DNA from: Rhizobium sp. BK602
Lineage (GTDB): Bacteria; Pseudomonadota; Alphaproteobacteria; Rhizobiales; Rhizobiaceae
Reading direction: 5' to 3'
DNA length: 64,000 bases
NCBI RefSeq assembly: GCF_014195095.1
Contig: NZ_JACIBC010000002.1
Location: 620,001 to 684,000, forward strand
Under the pieces are notes generated by a model that was not told the origin of the DNA, searched no databases, and saw only the letters and a list, made by a program, of their open reading frames with translations. Of this stretch, positions 18,062 to 27,445 are shown piece by piece (within the stretch, counting starts at the first letter, position 1; each line of letters opens with the position of its first letter). A program made the translations under genes and the position numbers.

Positions 18062-19603
18062 ATGTTCAGGAATATCAAGGACACCCTGTCCCGTAGCACT
18101 GCTATGAAAGCTTCTGTCGTCGCCGGTCTTGCTGTCGCTGCTCTTGCCACCGGTGTTCCGGGCGAGATCAGCCGCTCCTATGCCGAGGCCGTCAATGTAC
18201 AGGCTCCGCAGGTCCCGAGCTTCGCCAATGTCGTCGACGCCGTATCCCCGGCCGTCGTTTCCGTTCGCGTCGAATCCCGCGTCAATCCGGTCGCCGATGA
18301 TGACGATTCCTTCGGCCTCGGCCGTGGCTTCGACGAGCTGCCGGACGATCATCCGCTGAAGAAATTCTTCAAGCAGTTCGAACAGCAGCAGGGCCGCAAC
18401 CAGCAGAAGAACCAGCCGGACAGCAAGGGCCGTCTGCGCCCGGTTGCCCAGGGCTCCGGCTTCTTCATCTCCGAAGACGGCTATCTCGTCACCAACAATC
18501 ACGTCGTGTCCGACGGTGCTGCCTTCGTCGTCGTCCTCAATGACGGCACCGAGCTCGATGCCAAGCTGGTCGGCAAGGACCCGCGCACCGACCTCGCCGT
18601 GCTGAAGGTCGATGGCAAGGGCAAGAAGTTCACCTATGTCAACTGGGCCGATGACGACAAGGTTCGCGTCGGCGACTGGGTCGTTGCCGTCGGCAACCCC
18701 TTCGGCCTCGGCGGCACGGTCACGGCCGGTATCGTCTCGGCGCGCGGTCGCGATATCGGTTCCGGCCCCTATGACGACTTCATCCAGGTCGACGCGGCCG
18801 TGAACCGCGGCAATTCCGGCGGCCCGACCTTCAACCTCAACGGCCAGGTGGTCGGCATCAACACCGCCATCTTCTCGCCGTCGGGCGGCAGCGTCGGCAT
18901 CGCTTTCGCGATCCCCGCAGACACCGCCAAGAATGTCGTCGCCGATCTGATCAAGTCCGGCACAGTCTCTCGCGGCTGGCTCGGCGTGCAGATCCAGCCG
19001 GTCACCAAGGATATCGCCGAATCCCTCGGCCTGTCCGAGCCGAGCGGCGCGCTCGTCGTTTCCCCGCAGGATGGCTCTCCGGGCCAGAAGGCCGGCATCA
19101 AGAACGGCGACGTCGTGACCGCCGTCAATGGCGAGCCGGTCAAGGACCCGCGCGATCTCGCCCGCCGCATCGGCGCGATGCAGCCGGGCTCCAAGGTCGA
19201 CGTCTCGATCTGGCGCGATGGCAAGGCCCAGTCGGTCACCGTCGAGCTCGGTACGCTGCCGGTCGATCAGAACCAGGCTTCGAACGACGGCAATTCGCAG
19301 CCGGCACAGCCGCAGCAGCCGTCTTCGGAAAAGGCGCTGGCGGATCTCGGCCTGACGATCGGCCCGTCCGATGACGGCAAGGGCGTCGCGATCACCGGCG
19401 TCGATCCGGACTCGGATGCCGCCGACAAGGGCGTGAAGGAAGGCGAGAAGATCACCTCGGTCAACAACCAGCAGGTCTCGAGCGCCGGCGATATCGCCAA
19501 GGTCATCGAACAGGCGAAGAAGGATGGCCGCACCCGCGCGCTGTTCCAGATCCAGTCCGGCGACGGCAGCCGCTTCGTTGCCCTGCCGATCACCGCCGGC
19601 TGA
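18062..19603 (+). CDS. degP: Periplasmic serine protease DegP/HtrA (Do family)
   Basis: Protease-chaperone of 513 residues. I choose the ATG at 18062 (MFRNIKDTLSRSTAMKASVV), preceded by an AAAAGG Shine-Dalgarno sequence; the signal peptide ends near AEA at about 43. The catalytic triad is His147 (TNNHVVSDG), Asp177 (PRTDLAVLK) and Ser252 (NRGNSGGPTFN). Two PDZ domains follow (about 285-375 and 415-505), separated by a Gln/Pro/Ser-rich linker. It degrades or refolds damaged envelope proteins. A strong terminator follows. The neighbouring two-component pair could respond to envelope stress, which is inference. Confidence 0.94.
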   Translation: MFRNIKDTLSRSTAMKASVVAGLAVAALATGVPGEISRSYAEAVNVQAPQVPSFANVVDAVSPAVVSVRVESRVNPVADDDDSFGLGRGFDELPDDHPLKKFFKQFEQQQGRNQQKNQPDSKGRLRPVAQGSGFFISEDGYLVTNNHVVSDGAAFVVVLNDGTELDAKLVGKDPRTDLAVLKVDGKGKKFTYVNWADDDKVRVGDWVVAVGNPFGLGGTVTAGIVSARGRDIGSGPYDDFIQVDAAVNRGNSGGPTFNLNGQVVGINTAIFSPSGGSVGIAFAIPADTAKNVVADLIKSGTVSRGWLGVQIQPVTKDIAESLGLSEPSGALVVSPQDGSPGQKAGIKNGDVVTAVNGEPVKDPRDLARRIGAMQPGSKVDVSIWRDGKAQSVTVELGTLPVDQNQASNDGNSQPAQPQQPSSEKALADLGLTIGPSDDGKGVAITGVDPDSDAADKGVKEGEKITSVNNQQVSSAGDIAKVIEQAKKDGRTRALFQIQSGDGSRFVALPITAG

Positions 19604-19626
19604 TTTTCGGCCGACCGAATGAATTG

Positions 19627-19664
19627 AGAGCCGCGCAGGCCACGGCTTGCGCGGCTCTTTTGTT
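19627..19664 (+). terminator. Intrinsic terminator after degP
   Basis: An 11-bp perfect stem (AGAGCCGCGCA paired with TGCGCGGCTCT) with a 10-nt loop is followed by TTTTGTTT. It lies 23 nt after the degP stop. Confidence 0.85.
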
Positions 19665-19811
19665 TCCAGAGTCCCGGACCATGTCCGGGACAGAGCTCAA
19701 CCGATGAACGATAGTCAGGGCGGGTAGAAGATGACAACCGCAGGCCAACATGCTGTGAACTCTTCCGATTCCGGTTGTGCCGAGGCGCTCCCGGCGGGTA
19801 ATGTTGCCCAC

Positions 19812-20489
19812 ATGAAGATTTTGATTATCGAAGACGATCTGGAGGCGGCCGCCTATCTCACCAAGGCGTTCCGCGAGGCCGGCATTGTCGCCGACCATGC
19901 GAGCGATGGCGAGAGCGGGCTCTTCATGGGCACGGAGAATGCCTATGATGTTGCCATCATCGACCGCATGCTGCCGCGCCGCGATGGCCTTTCCGTCATC
20001 AGCGAGCTGCGCCGCAAGGGCGTGCATACGCCGGTTCTCATTCTCTCCGCCCTCGGCCAGGTCGACGACCGCGTCACCGGCCTTCGCGCCGGCGGCGACG
20101 ATTATCTGCCGAAGCCCTATGCGTTCAGCGAATTGCTTGCCCGCGTCGAAGTCCTCGGCCGCCGCAAGGGCACGCCGGAACAGGATGTGCTCTATCGCGT
20201 CGGCGATCTGGAGCTTGACCGGCTGTCGCATGAGGTTCGCCGCGGCGGCAAGGAAATCCCGCTGCAGCCGCGCGAGTTCCGCCTGCTCGAATATCTGATG
20301 AAGAATGCCGGCCAGGTGGTCACCCGCACCATGCTGCTCGAAAACGTTTGGGATTACCATTTCGATCCGCAGACGAACGTGATCGACGTTCACGTCTCAC
20401 GCCTGCGTTCCAAGATCGAGAAGGACTTCAGCCAGCCGCTGCTGAAGACCATTCGTGGCGCCGGCTACATGATCAAGGACGAGGGATGA
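19812..20489 (+). CDS. OmpR-family response regulator
   Basis: Response regulator of 225 residues from the ATG at 19812 (MKILIIEDDLEAAAYLTKAF). Receiver: acidic pair EDD, phospho-acceptor Asp51 in IIDRMLPRRDGL, Lys in GGDDYLPKPYAFSELLARVE. Winged-helix DNA-binding domain: LQPREFRLLEYLMKNAGQVV and SRLRSKIEKDFSQPLLKTIR. The stop overlaps the ATG of the kinase gene (ATGA type), so the pair is coupled. An earlier in-frame ATG at 19731 would add 27 residues that do not resemble a receiver domain. The pair lies between degP and glnE, an order I recall from S. meliloti; its stimulus is not known to me. Confidence 0.9.
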   Translation: MKILIIEDDLEAAAYLTKAFREAGIVADHASDGESGLFMGTENAYDVAIIDRMLPRRDGLSVISELRRKGVHTPVLILSALGQVDDRVTGLRAGGDDYLPKPYAFSELLARVEVLGRRKGTPEQDVLYRVGDLELDRLSHEVRRGGKEIPLQPREFRLLEYLMKNAGQVVTRTMLLENVWDYHFDPQTNVIDVHVSRLRSKIEKDFSQPLLKTIRGAGYMIKDEG

Positions 20490-21901
20490 GCCGCTTCCGC
20501 GTCCTCTTCAAGTCCACCGCAGTCCGCCTGTCCGCTCTCTATATCCTGCTCTTCGCGCTCTGCGCCGCCACGCTCGTCTTCTATGTCACGGCCATGTCGG
20601 AGCGATTGCTGACTGGGCAGATCCGCGATGCCGTGCAGCAGGAGGTCAATCAGGTCAAGCGCGCCTATGATGTCGGCGGCCTGAACCTGCTGCTGCGCAC
20701 CATGGAGCGCCGCGCCCGCCAGCCCGGCGCCAATCTCTATGTCATCGCCAGTCCCTCCGGCGATATTCTTGCCGGCAACGTCGCCTCGGTGCAGCCCGGC
20801 GTTCTCGGCGAATCCGGCTGGACCGAACTGCCCTTCACCTATGAGCGTTATACGGATGCCGGTCCCGACCCGGAGCGGCGGCATCTCGCGATCGCCAATA
20901 TCTTTCTCCTCGACAACGGCCTGCGCATCCTGATCGGCCGCGACCTTGGCGAGCCGGAACGTTTCCGGGTGCTGGTGCGGCAGGCCCTCATGCTGGCTCT
21001 GGCGATCATGGGTCTGGGCGCGCTGGTCATCTGGTTCGGCATTGGCCGCAACGCGCTGAAGCGTATCGACCGCATGACGGATGCCAGCCGCAAGATCATG
21101 GCCGGCGATCTCTCGCAGCGCCTGCCGATCGGCGGCTCCGGCGACGAGTTCGACCGCATGTCGATCTCGCTCAACACCATGCTGGAGCGGATCGAGAAGC
21201 TGAACGAGGGGCTGAGGCAGGTCTCCGACAACATCGCGCATGATCTGAAGACCCCGCTGACGCGGCTTCGCAACAAGGCGGCAGATGCGCTCGACCATGC
21301 CGACAGCGACGGCCGTCGCGTGGCGCTGGAAGGCATTATCGGCGAATCCGACCAGTTGATCCGCACCTTCAATGCGCTGCTGATGATCTCCCGCGTCGAG
21401 GCCGGCTCCGTTGCCGCCGAGATGACCGGCGTCGATCTGTCCTCCATTGTCGCCGATACCGCCGAGCTCTACGAGCCGGTCGCCGAGGAGGCGGGGCTCA
21501 GCCTGACCGCCGAGATCGAGCCCGATGTCGAGGTGCAGGGCAATCGCGAGCTGATTGGCCAGGCGATCTTCAATCTGATCGACAATGCCGTCAAATATGC
21601 CTCCGGCTGCCCCGGCAAGCAGGCGGTGGAGCTGAAATTGTCGCGCACGCCCGATGCCGTGCATCTCGCCGTTGCCGACCATGGCCCGGGCGTTCCCGCC
21701 CATCAGCGGACCGAAGTGATCAAGCGCTTCTTCCGCCTGGATGCCAGCCGCTCCAAGCCCGGCACCGGTCTTGGCCTTGCCCTGGTGGAGGCCGTCATGG
21801 AGCTCCACGGCGGCCGGCTGGAGCTTTCCGATACCGATCCGGCAAGCGAGGAGGCACGCGGATTGACGGTCACCATGATCTTCCCCATGCAGAAACAATA
21901 G
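20486..21901 (+). CDS. HAMP-domain sensor histidine kinase
   Basis: Kinase of 471 residues from the ATG at 20486 (MSRFRVLFKSTAVRLSALYI). TM1 is at about 14-37 and TM2 at about 165-187 (QALMLALAIMGLGALVIWFG), with a periplasmic sensor between. HAMP follows (MTDASRKIMAGDLSQRLPIG, then DEFDRMSISLNTML). The phospho-acceptor His is in SDNIAHDLKTPLTRLRNKA. ATPase motifs: FNLIDNAVKYASG, VADHGPGVPAHQ and GTGLGLALVEAV. Partner of the preceding regulator, sharing 4 nt. Confidence 0.92.
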   Translation: MSRFRVLFKSTAVRLSALYILLFALCAATLVFYVTAMSERLLTGQIRDAVQQEVNQVKRAYDVGGLNLLLRTMERRARQPGANLYVIASPSGDILAGNVASVQPGVLGESGWTELPFTYERYTDAGPDPERRHLAIANIFLLDNGLRILIGRDLGEPERFRVLVRQALMLALAIMGLGALVIWFGIGRNALKRIDRMTDASRKIMAGDLSQRLPIGGSGDEFDRMSISLNTMLERIEKLNEGLRQVSDNIAHDLKTPLTRLRNKAADALDHADSDGRRVALEGIIGESDQLIRTFNALLMISRVEAGSVAAEMTGVDLSSIVADTAELYEPVAEEAGLSLTAEIEPDVEVQGNRELIGQAIFNLIDNAVKYASGCPGKQAVELKLSRTPDAVHLAVADHGPGVPAHQRTEVIKRFFRLDASRSKPGTGLGLALVEAVMELHGGRLELSDTDPASEEARGLTVTMIFPMQKQ

Positions 21902-21941
21902 ACTAATCCTGCTCCATCGGATTGCTATTGGGGAGAATTGC

Positions 21942-24899
21942 ATGACGACGGATGGCGATTGGCTGCGGAATGTTCCGCCGGGGCGGCTGCGCCCGCTCAA
22001 TCAGGCGGAGCTGAAGGCGGCGCTCGCCGATCTCAAGGATATCGCCAGGTCGGAACCGGCCATTGCAGCACTTCTGGACGGCGACGGCCCCTTGCGTGAT
22101 TTCATCGTGGCGGCGCTGACGCTGTCGCCGCATCTGCGCGAAACCGCCAATCTCGATCCGGCGCTGCTCGTCGCAGCCATCGAGAAACCGCTGTCGCCGC
22201 AGATCGAAATGCTGGTGGCAGAAGCCCGCCGCGCCTGGTTGCCGGTCGAGGGAGAGGCGTCGTCTCCTTCGGAATCGGACGTGATGAGCCGCCTGCGCGT
22301 CGCCAAGCGCCGTGCCGCCTTCCTGATCGCGCTTGCCGATCTCGCTCGCATCTTCGATGGACGGCAGACGACGCGCTGGCTGAGCCTGCTCGCCGAAGCC
22401 TCGATTTCGGCGGCGGTCGACCATCTGCTGCTGTCCTCGCACGAGGCCGGCAAGGTCACGCTTGCCGATCCCGCCGAGCCGAGCCGTGGCTCCGGGCTCA
22501 TCGTTCTCGGCATGGGCAAGCTTGGCGCCGGGGAGCTGAACTATTCCTCGGATATCGATCTGGTGGTCTTCTTCGACGACACGGCCGGCATCGTCGCCAA
22601 TCCCGATGACGCCATCGATATCTTTCCGCGCCTGATGCGCCGGCTCGTGCGTATCCTCCAGGAGCGCACCGCCGACGGTTATGTCTTCCGCACCGATCTG
22701 CGCCTGCGCCCCGATCCCGGCTCGACGCCGCTTGCCATCCCCGTCGACGCCGCCATGATCTATTACGAGGGCAGGGGGCAGAACTGGGAACGCGCCGCCT
22801 TCATCAAGGCCCGCGCCGTGGGGGGCGACATCGCCGCCGGCCAGGCCTTCATCCGCGATCTCGTGCCCTTCGTCTTCCGCAAATATCTCGACTATGCGGC
22901 GATCTCGGACATTCATTCGATCAAGCGGCAGATCCATGCGCATAAGGGGCATGGCGCGATCGCGGTCAAGGGTCATAACGTCAAGCTGGGCCGTGGCGGC
23001 ATTCGCGAGATCGAGTTCTTCGTGCAGACGCAGCAGCTCATCGCCGGCGGCCGCATGCCGGCGCTGCGCAGCCGCGCCACCGAAGAAACACTGGCGGGGC
23101 TGACCGAGGCGAAGTGGATCGATGCGGAAACGCGCGACGAGCTGACCGAGGCCTACTGGTTCCTGCGCGATGTCGAGCATCGCATCCAGATGGTGCGCGA
23201 CGAGCAGACGCATCTTCTGCCCGAAACGGATGGCGAGCTGAAGCGTATCGCTTTTATGATGGGCTTTGCCGATATCTCCAGCTTTTCCGAGGCGCTGGTC
23301 GCCACACTGAAGGCCGTCGAGCGGCGCTATGCCCGCCTGTTCGAACAGGAGGCGAGACTTTCGGCCGGCACCGGCAATCTCGTCTTTACCGGTCAGGGCG
23401 ACGATCCCGATACGCTGGAGACCCTGCGCCGCCTCGGCTTCGAGCGCCCCTCCGACATTTCCCGCGTCATTCGCACATGGCATTACGGCCGCTATCGCGC
23501 CACGCAATCCGTCGAGGCGCGCGAACGGCTGACCGAATTGACGCCGGAGTTGCTGCGCGTCTTCGGCGAGAGCAAGCGGGCCGACGAGGCGCTGCTGCGC
23601 TTCGACAGCTTCATCTCCGGCCTGCCCGCCGGCATCCAGCTCTTTTCGCTGCTGAGCACCAATCCGGCGCTGCTTTCCCTCATCGTCAACATCATGTCGT
23701 CGGCGCCGCGGCTTGCCGAGATCATCGCCGCCAAGCCGCATGTCTTCGACGGCATGCTCGACCCCGGCCTGATGGCCGAGCTACCGACGCGCGATTATCT
23801 CGCCGAGCGTATCAGCAGCTTCCTCGTGCCGGCCCGGCACTATGAGGAGGTGCTGGACCGGCTACGCATCTTCGCCTCCGAGCAGCGCTTCCTGATCGGC
23901 ATTCGCCTGCTGACCGGCGCGATCGGCGGTGCCATGGCGGCGCGCGCCTTCACCTATCTCGCCGATCTGATCGTCGAGGCGGCGTTGAACGCAGTCTTGA
24001 AGGAGATCCGGGCGGCGCATGGCGATTTTCCGGGCGGCCGCGTCGCCATCGTCGGCATGGGCAAGCTCGGCAGCTTCGAGCTGACCGCCGGCTCGGACAT
24101 CGATATCATCCTGCTCTACGATTACGACGATACGGCTGCCGAATCCTCGGGCGAGAAGCCGCTGGACGCGACGCGTTACTTCACCCGCATCACGCAGCGC
24201 CTGATCGCCGCGCTATCGGCGCCGACAGCGGAGGGCGTGCTCTACGAGGTCGACATGCGGCTCCGTCCCTCCGGCAACAAGGGCCCGGTCGCGACCCGCA
24301 TCAATTCCTTCGAGAAATATCAGCGCGAGGAGGCCTGGACCTGGGAGCATATGGCGCTGTCGCGCGCCCGGCTCCTCTGCGGCGACGAGGAACTGGTGCT
24401 GAATGCCGAGCGGATCATCGGCGAGGTGCTCTCGACAAAGCGCGATATCGCCAGGATCGCCAAGGATGTCGCGGAGATGCGCGAGCTGATCGAACAGGAA
24501 AAACCGCCCGAGAGCATCTGGGATATGAAGCTCGTGTCCGGCGGGTTGGTTGATATCGAATTCATCGCGCAATATCTGAGATTGATCGCGCCGGCGCGCG
24601 GCGTCGGCATCGACGCCAATGGGCTCAGCACCGGCGAGGCGCTGAAGTTGCTGGGCGCCAGCCTGATGGATCGCAACGATCTGGACCTGTGCCTGGAAGC
24701 GCTGCATCTCTACACGGAGCTGTCGCAATTGATCCGGCTCTGCGTCGACGGTCCGTTCGATCCGGCCAAGGCTCCGTCCGGCCTGATCGAACTCGTCTGC
24801 CGCGCCGGCGACTGCCCTGATATCCGCACGCTGGAGGCTGAGCTGAAACGGCTGTCGAAAGCGGTGCGGAAGATCTTCCAGTCGGTCGTGAAAGCCTGA
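21942..24899 (+). CDS. glnE: Glutamine synthetase adenylyltransferase/deadenylylase GlnE
   Basis: Bifunctional enzyme of 985 residues that adds AMP to, and removes it from, glutamine synthetase according to PII state. Two nucleotidyltransferase domains are visible: one with LGMGKLGAGELNYSSDIDLV (N-terminal, deadenylylating in the family) and one with VGMGKLGSFELTAGSDIDII (C-terminal, adenylylating). Both keep the GS..DxD metal ligands. Each is followed by a helical GlnD/PII-uridylyltransferase-like region (GRGGIREIEFFVQTQQLIAG, SGGLVDIEFIAQYLRLIAPA). The ATG at 21942 follows GGGGAGAATTGC. Its stop is 1 nt from the stop of convergent pleC, so no terminator separates them. Confidence 0.96.
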   Translation: MTTDGDWLRNVPPGRLRPLNQAELKAALADLKDIARSEPAIAALLDGDGPLRDFIVAALTLSPHLRETANLDPALLVAAIEKPLSPQIEMLVAEARRAWLPVEGEASSPSESDVMSRLRVAKRRAAFLIALADLARIFDGRQTTRWLSLLAEASISAAVDHLLLSSHEAGKVTLADPAEPSRGSGLIVLGMGKLGAGELNYSSDIDLVVFFDDTAGIVANPDDAIDIFPRLMRRLVRILQERTADGYVFRTDLRLRPDPGSTPLAIPVDAAMIYYEGRGQNWERAAFIKARAVGGDIAAGQAFIRDLVPFVFRKYLDYAAISDIHSIKRQIHAHKGHGAIAVKGHNVKLGRGGIREIEFFVQTQQLIAGGRMPALRSRATEETLAGLTEAKWIDAETRDELTEAYWFLRDVEHRIQMVRDEQTHLLPETDGELKRIAFMMGFADISSFSEALVATLKAVERRYARLFEQEARLSAGTGNLVFTGQGDDPDTLETLRRLGFERPSDISRVIRTWHYGRYRATQSVEARERLTELTPELLRVFGESKRADEALLRFDSFISGLPAGIQLFSLLSTNPALLSLIVNIMSSAPRLAEIIAAKPHVFDGMLDPGLMAELPTRDYLAERISSFLVPARHYEEVLDRLRIFASEQRFLIGIRLLTGAIGGAMAARAFTYLADLIVEAALNAVLKEIRAAHGDFPGGRVAIVGMGKLGSFELTAGSDIDIILLYDYDDTAAESSGEKPLDATRYFTRITQRLIAALSAPTAEGVLYEVDMRLRPSGNKGPVATRINSFEKYQREEAWTWEHMALSRARLLCGDEELVLNAERIIGEVLSTKRDIARIAKDVAEMRELIEQEKPPESIWDMKLVSGGLVDIEFIAQYLRLIAPARGVGIDANGLSTGEALKLLGASLMDRNDLDLCLEALHLYTELSQLIRLCVDGPFDPAKAPSGLIELVCRAGDCPDIRTLEAELKRLSKAVRKIFQSVVKA

Positions 24900-24900
24900 C

Positions 24901-27216
24901 TTACCCCTGGTCGGGAATGCGGATGGCGATGACGGTGCCGATCCCTTCGCGCGAGCGGATGCGCATCCGGCCGTGATGCAGCAAGGTCAGCGAGCGTGAG
25001 ATGGCAAGCCCCAGGCCCGAGCCGCCCTTGCTCTTGGCATATTGGTTCTGCACCTGTTCGAAGGGCTGGCCGATCTTGCTGAGGGCCGATTTCGGAATGC
25101 CGATGCCGGTATCGGCGATGGTCAGGATGACGGCATCCTCGACCTTGCGCGTGCGCACCGCGATGCGGCCGCCATCATTGGTGAACTTCACGGCATTGGA
25201 GAGCAGGTTGAGCAGGATCTGCTTCATGGCGCGGCGGTCGGCAGTCAGCTTGATGCCGGAGCAAATGCGTTGCTCGACCACGATGTTCTTGTAGGCGGCG
25301 GGAATGGCGGTGAAGCGCAGGCATTCCTCGATCAGGGGCGCGAGATTGATCTTTTCGCAGGACAGCTTGATATGGCCCGCCTCGATCTTCGACATGTCGA
25401 GAATATCGTTGATGACGTTCAGCAGATGCTTGCCGCTGTCATGGATATCCTTGGCATATTCATTGTATCGCGACGATCCCAGGGGGCCGAACATCTGGTC
25501 CTGCAGGATCTCCGAGAAACCGAGAATGGCGTTGAGCGGCGTGCGCAGCTCATGCGACATGTTGGCGAGGAATTCCGATTTCGCCTTGTTGGCGGCCTCG
25601 GCGCGTTCCTTTTCCGCGAGATAATTGGTGTTGGCGGTCGAAAGCTCCGCCTTCTGCCGTTCGAGGATCTGCCGGGAGGCGGAGAGATCGTTGATCGTCG
25701 CCATCAACCGGCGCTCGGAATCGCGCAGGCGTTCCTGGTTGCGCTTCAGCTGGGTGATGTCGGTGCCGACGGACACCAGGCCGCCGTCGCGCGTGCGGCG
25801 TTCGTTGATCTGCAGCCAGCGCTCATCGGCGAGCTGCACTTCCGTCGTCTGCGAATGGCTGACGCGGCCGGGGTCGACGATGCGCCGCTCGATGACCGGG
25901 CGTGCCGCGGCGGCATTCACCACCGCGCGCTCGGTGCCCGGCACCAGCACGCTGTCCGGCAGGCCGTACGCCTGCTGGAAATGGCCGTTGCACATCACCA
26001 GCCGGTCGTTCTTGTCCCAGAGCACGAAGGCCTCCGAGGTGCATTCGATCGCATCCGCCAGCCGCTGGTCGGCCTCGGCATAGCGCTGCGCCAGCCGATG
26101 CTGCTCGGTGACGTCCATGGCGATGCCGATCATGTGGACGCGGCCGGAATGCGTGCGGATGACCTGGGCGCGGGCGCGCATCCAGACGTAATGTCCCTTG
26201 GCATGGCGGATGCGCAGGATCTGATCGACCTGGCCGGCGTTGCCGCGGGTGATCGAGCGCGCCAGCGCATGCAGGCTGTTGTCGTCGGGATGCATGAGCT
26301 GCTCCGCATCCGCAAACGACAGCGGCCGATCGGCTGCCGGCAGGCCGAGCATATCGTACATCGACCGCGACCAGAAGAATTCGCGGCTGGCGAAATCGAA
26401 ATCCCACAGGCCGCAGCGGCCACGAGACAGCGCGGTTTCGACGCGCAGATTGGATTCGAGGAAGATCTCGTCGGCGTCCCGCGTCCGCTTCACCTGCGTG
26501 TAATAGGCATAGAGGATGACGAGCAGGATGGAGGAGATGCCGGCGAAAAGCGTCACGTTGAGGGTCAGCTCATCGCGCCAGAGTTTTTCGATCTGTTCCA
26601 TCGAGGCGGCGGAGAGCACGAAGTCTCCCTTGTCGCCGATCAAAGAGATCGCTGCGTAATAGGGCGCGCCGTCGATCATCGTCTCGATCACGCCGGCATG
26701 GTCGCCGAAGCTCCTGATGGCCGAAACCTCGGGAAAGAAATCGGAGATCGTCAGGCCGATATAGTTGGACCCGGCCGCCGATGCACCGAAAACGCGGCCG
26801 CTGGCCTGGACGAGAAGCACGAAGGTTCCGGTATCGAGCCGATCCTGCGGAAGGTAGGTCGAAAGTTTCCGTTCAGCCCCGTCACGATCGCCGGCCCTGA
26901 ACAGGCTGGCATCGTTGGCAAAGGCCGCCGCCGCCGCGGCAATGGAAAGCGATGTGGTCTGGCGGGCCGCGGCCGCCATGCGCCCGTGCTCGGTCACCAT
27001 GCTGAAGAAATGCGAGGCGGCGACGACCATCAGGAAGGAGACGATGAGAACGGGAATGACCCGCTTCAGAATGTGTTCCGTCTGCGGGAAGCGGCGGGAA
27101 ATCGTCTCCGCTCGCATTCCTGCTCGATCGCCAACACCGCTATGCCAGGATTTCAGACCGTCGAAATTAACACGCAGCCGTCCATCGGCCGCGGTTGCCC
27201 GCCGCACGTCCACCAT
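24901..27216 (-). CDS. pleC: Cell-cycle histidine kinase/phosphatase PleC
   Basis: Kinase of 771 residues. TM1 lies at about 52-70 (VIPVLIVSFLMVVAASHFFS) and TM2 at about 215-237, with a large periplasmic region between. PAS domains follow (about 255-375 and 385-500), then the HisKA domain (SHELRTPLNAILGFSEILQD, DILDMSKIEAGHI) and HATPase (NLLSNAVKFTNDGG, IADTGIGIPKSA, GSGLGLAISRSL). The family, the position next to glnE and the domain order match PleC, which sets the phosphorylation state of DivK and so polarity and division in alphaproteobacteria. The start may instead be ATG 27117 (MRAETISRRFPQTEHILKRV), which looks a more natural N-terminus. Confidence 0.85.
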   Translation of the reverse strand: MVDVRRATAADGRLRVNFDGLKSWHSGVGDRAGMRAETISRRFPQTEHILKRVIPVLIVSFLMVVAASHFFSMVTEHGRMAAAARQTTSLSIAAAAAAFANDASLFRAGDRDGAERKLSTYLPQDRLDTGTFVLLVQASGRVFGASAAGSNYIGLTISDFFPEVSAIRSFGDHAGVIETMIDGAPYYAAISLIGDKGDFVLSAASMEQIEKLWRDELTLNVTLFAGISSILLVILYAYYTQVKRTRDADEIFLESNLRVETALSRGRCGLWDFDFASREFFWSRSMYDMLGLPAADRPLSFADAEQLMHPDDNSLHALARSITRGNAGQVDQILRIRHAKGHYVWMRARAQVIRTHSGRVHMIGIAMDVTEQHRLAQRYAEADQRLADAIECTSEAFVLWDKNDRLVMCNGHFQQAYGLPDSVLVPGTERAVVNAAAARPVIERRIVDPGRVSHSQTTEVQLADERWLQINERRTRDGGLVSVGTDITQLKRNQERLRDSERRLMATINDLSASRQILERQKAELSTANTNYLAEKERAEAANKAKSEFLANMSHELRTPLNAILGFSEILQDQMFGPLGSSRYNEYAKDIHDSGKHLLNVINDILDMSKIEAGHIKLSCEKINLAPLIEECLRFTAIPAAYKNIVVEQRICSGIKLTADRRAMKQILLNLLSNAVKFTNDGGRIAVRTRKVEDAVILTIADTGIGIPKSALSKIGQPFEQVQNQYAKSKGGSGLGLAISRSLTLLHHGRMRIRSREGIGTVIAIRIPDQG

Positions 27217-27393
27217 CGCTCTAGCCTTGTCCCTCGTGTGATTCGCTGCGCCGCTCGCCCGAATCTGCCTTAATGAATCACTCGTGATTCGCCTTGTCCA
27301 GAGGGTCCGGTAAAACTTTGTTAACCATAAGTGATTTCAGCGCTTTTCCTGCGCGCAAGGGTAGGTTGTCCGCATGCGGGACTCGTCCAAGGT

Positions 27394-27419
27394 GAAAAGG
27401 TGGGTGCAAATCACCCACC
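27394..27419 (-). terminator. Intrinsic terminator after pepN
   Basis: Read on the minus strand, the perfect 8-bp stem GGTGGGTG/CACCCACC with a 5-nt loop is followed by a TTTT run. It lies just downstream of the pepN stop and upstream of pleC, so pleC should have its own promoter. Confidence 0.75.
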
Positions 27420-27445
27420 GTCATCGTTGAATGGCAAGGACAAAA

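Noticed and set aside
25042..27273. 743-residue plus-strand frame opposite pleC
   Set aside because: Same reason; the minus strand has complete kinase motifs.
27319..27328. TTAACCAT, a CtrA half-site, upstream of pleC
   Set aside because: Only a half-site without the second TTAA at the right spacing.
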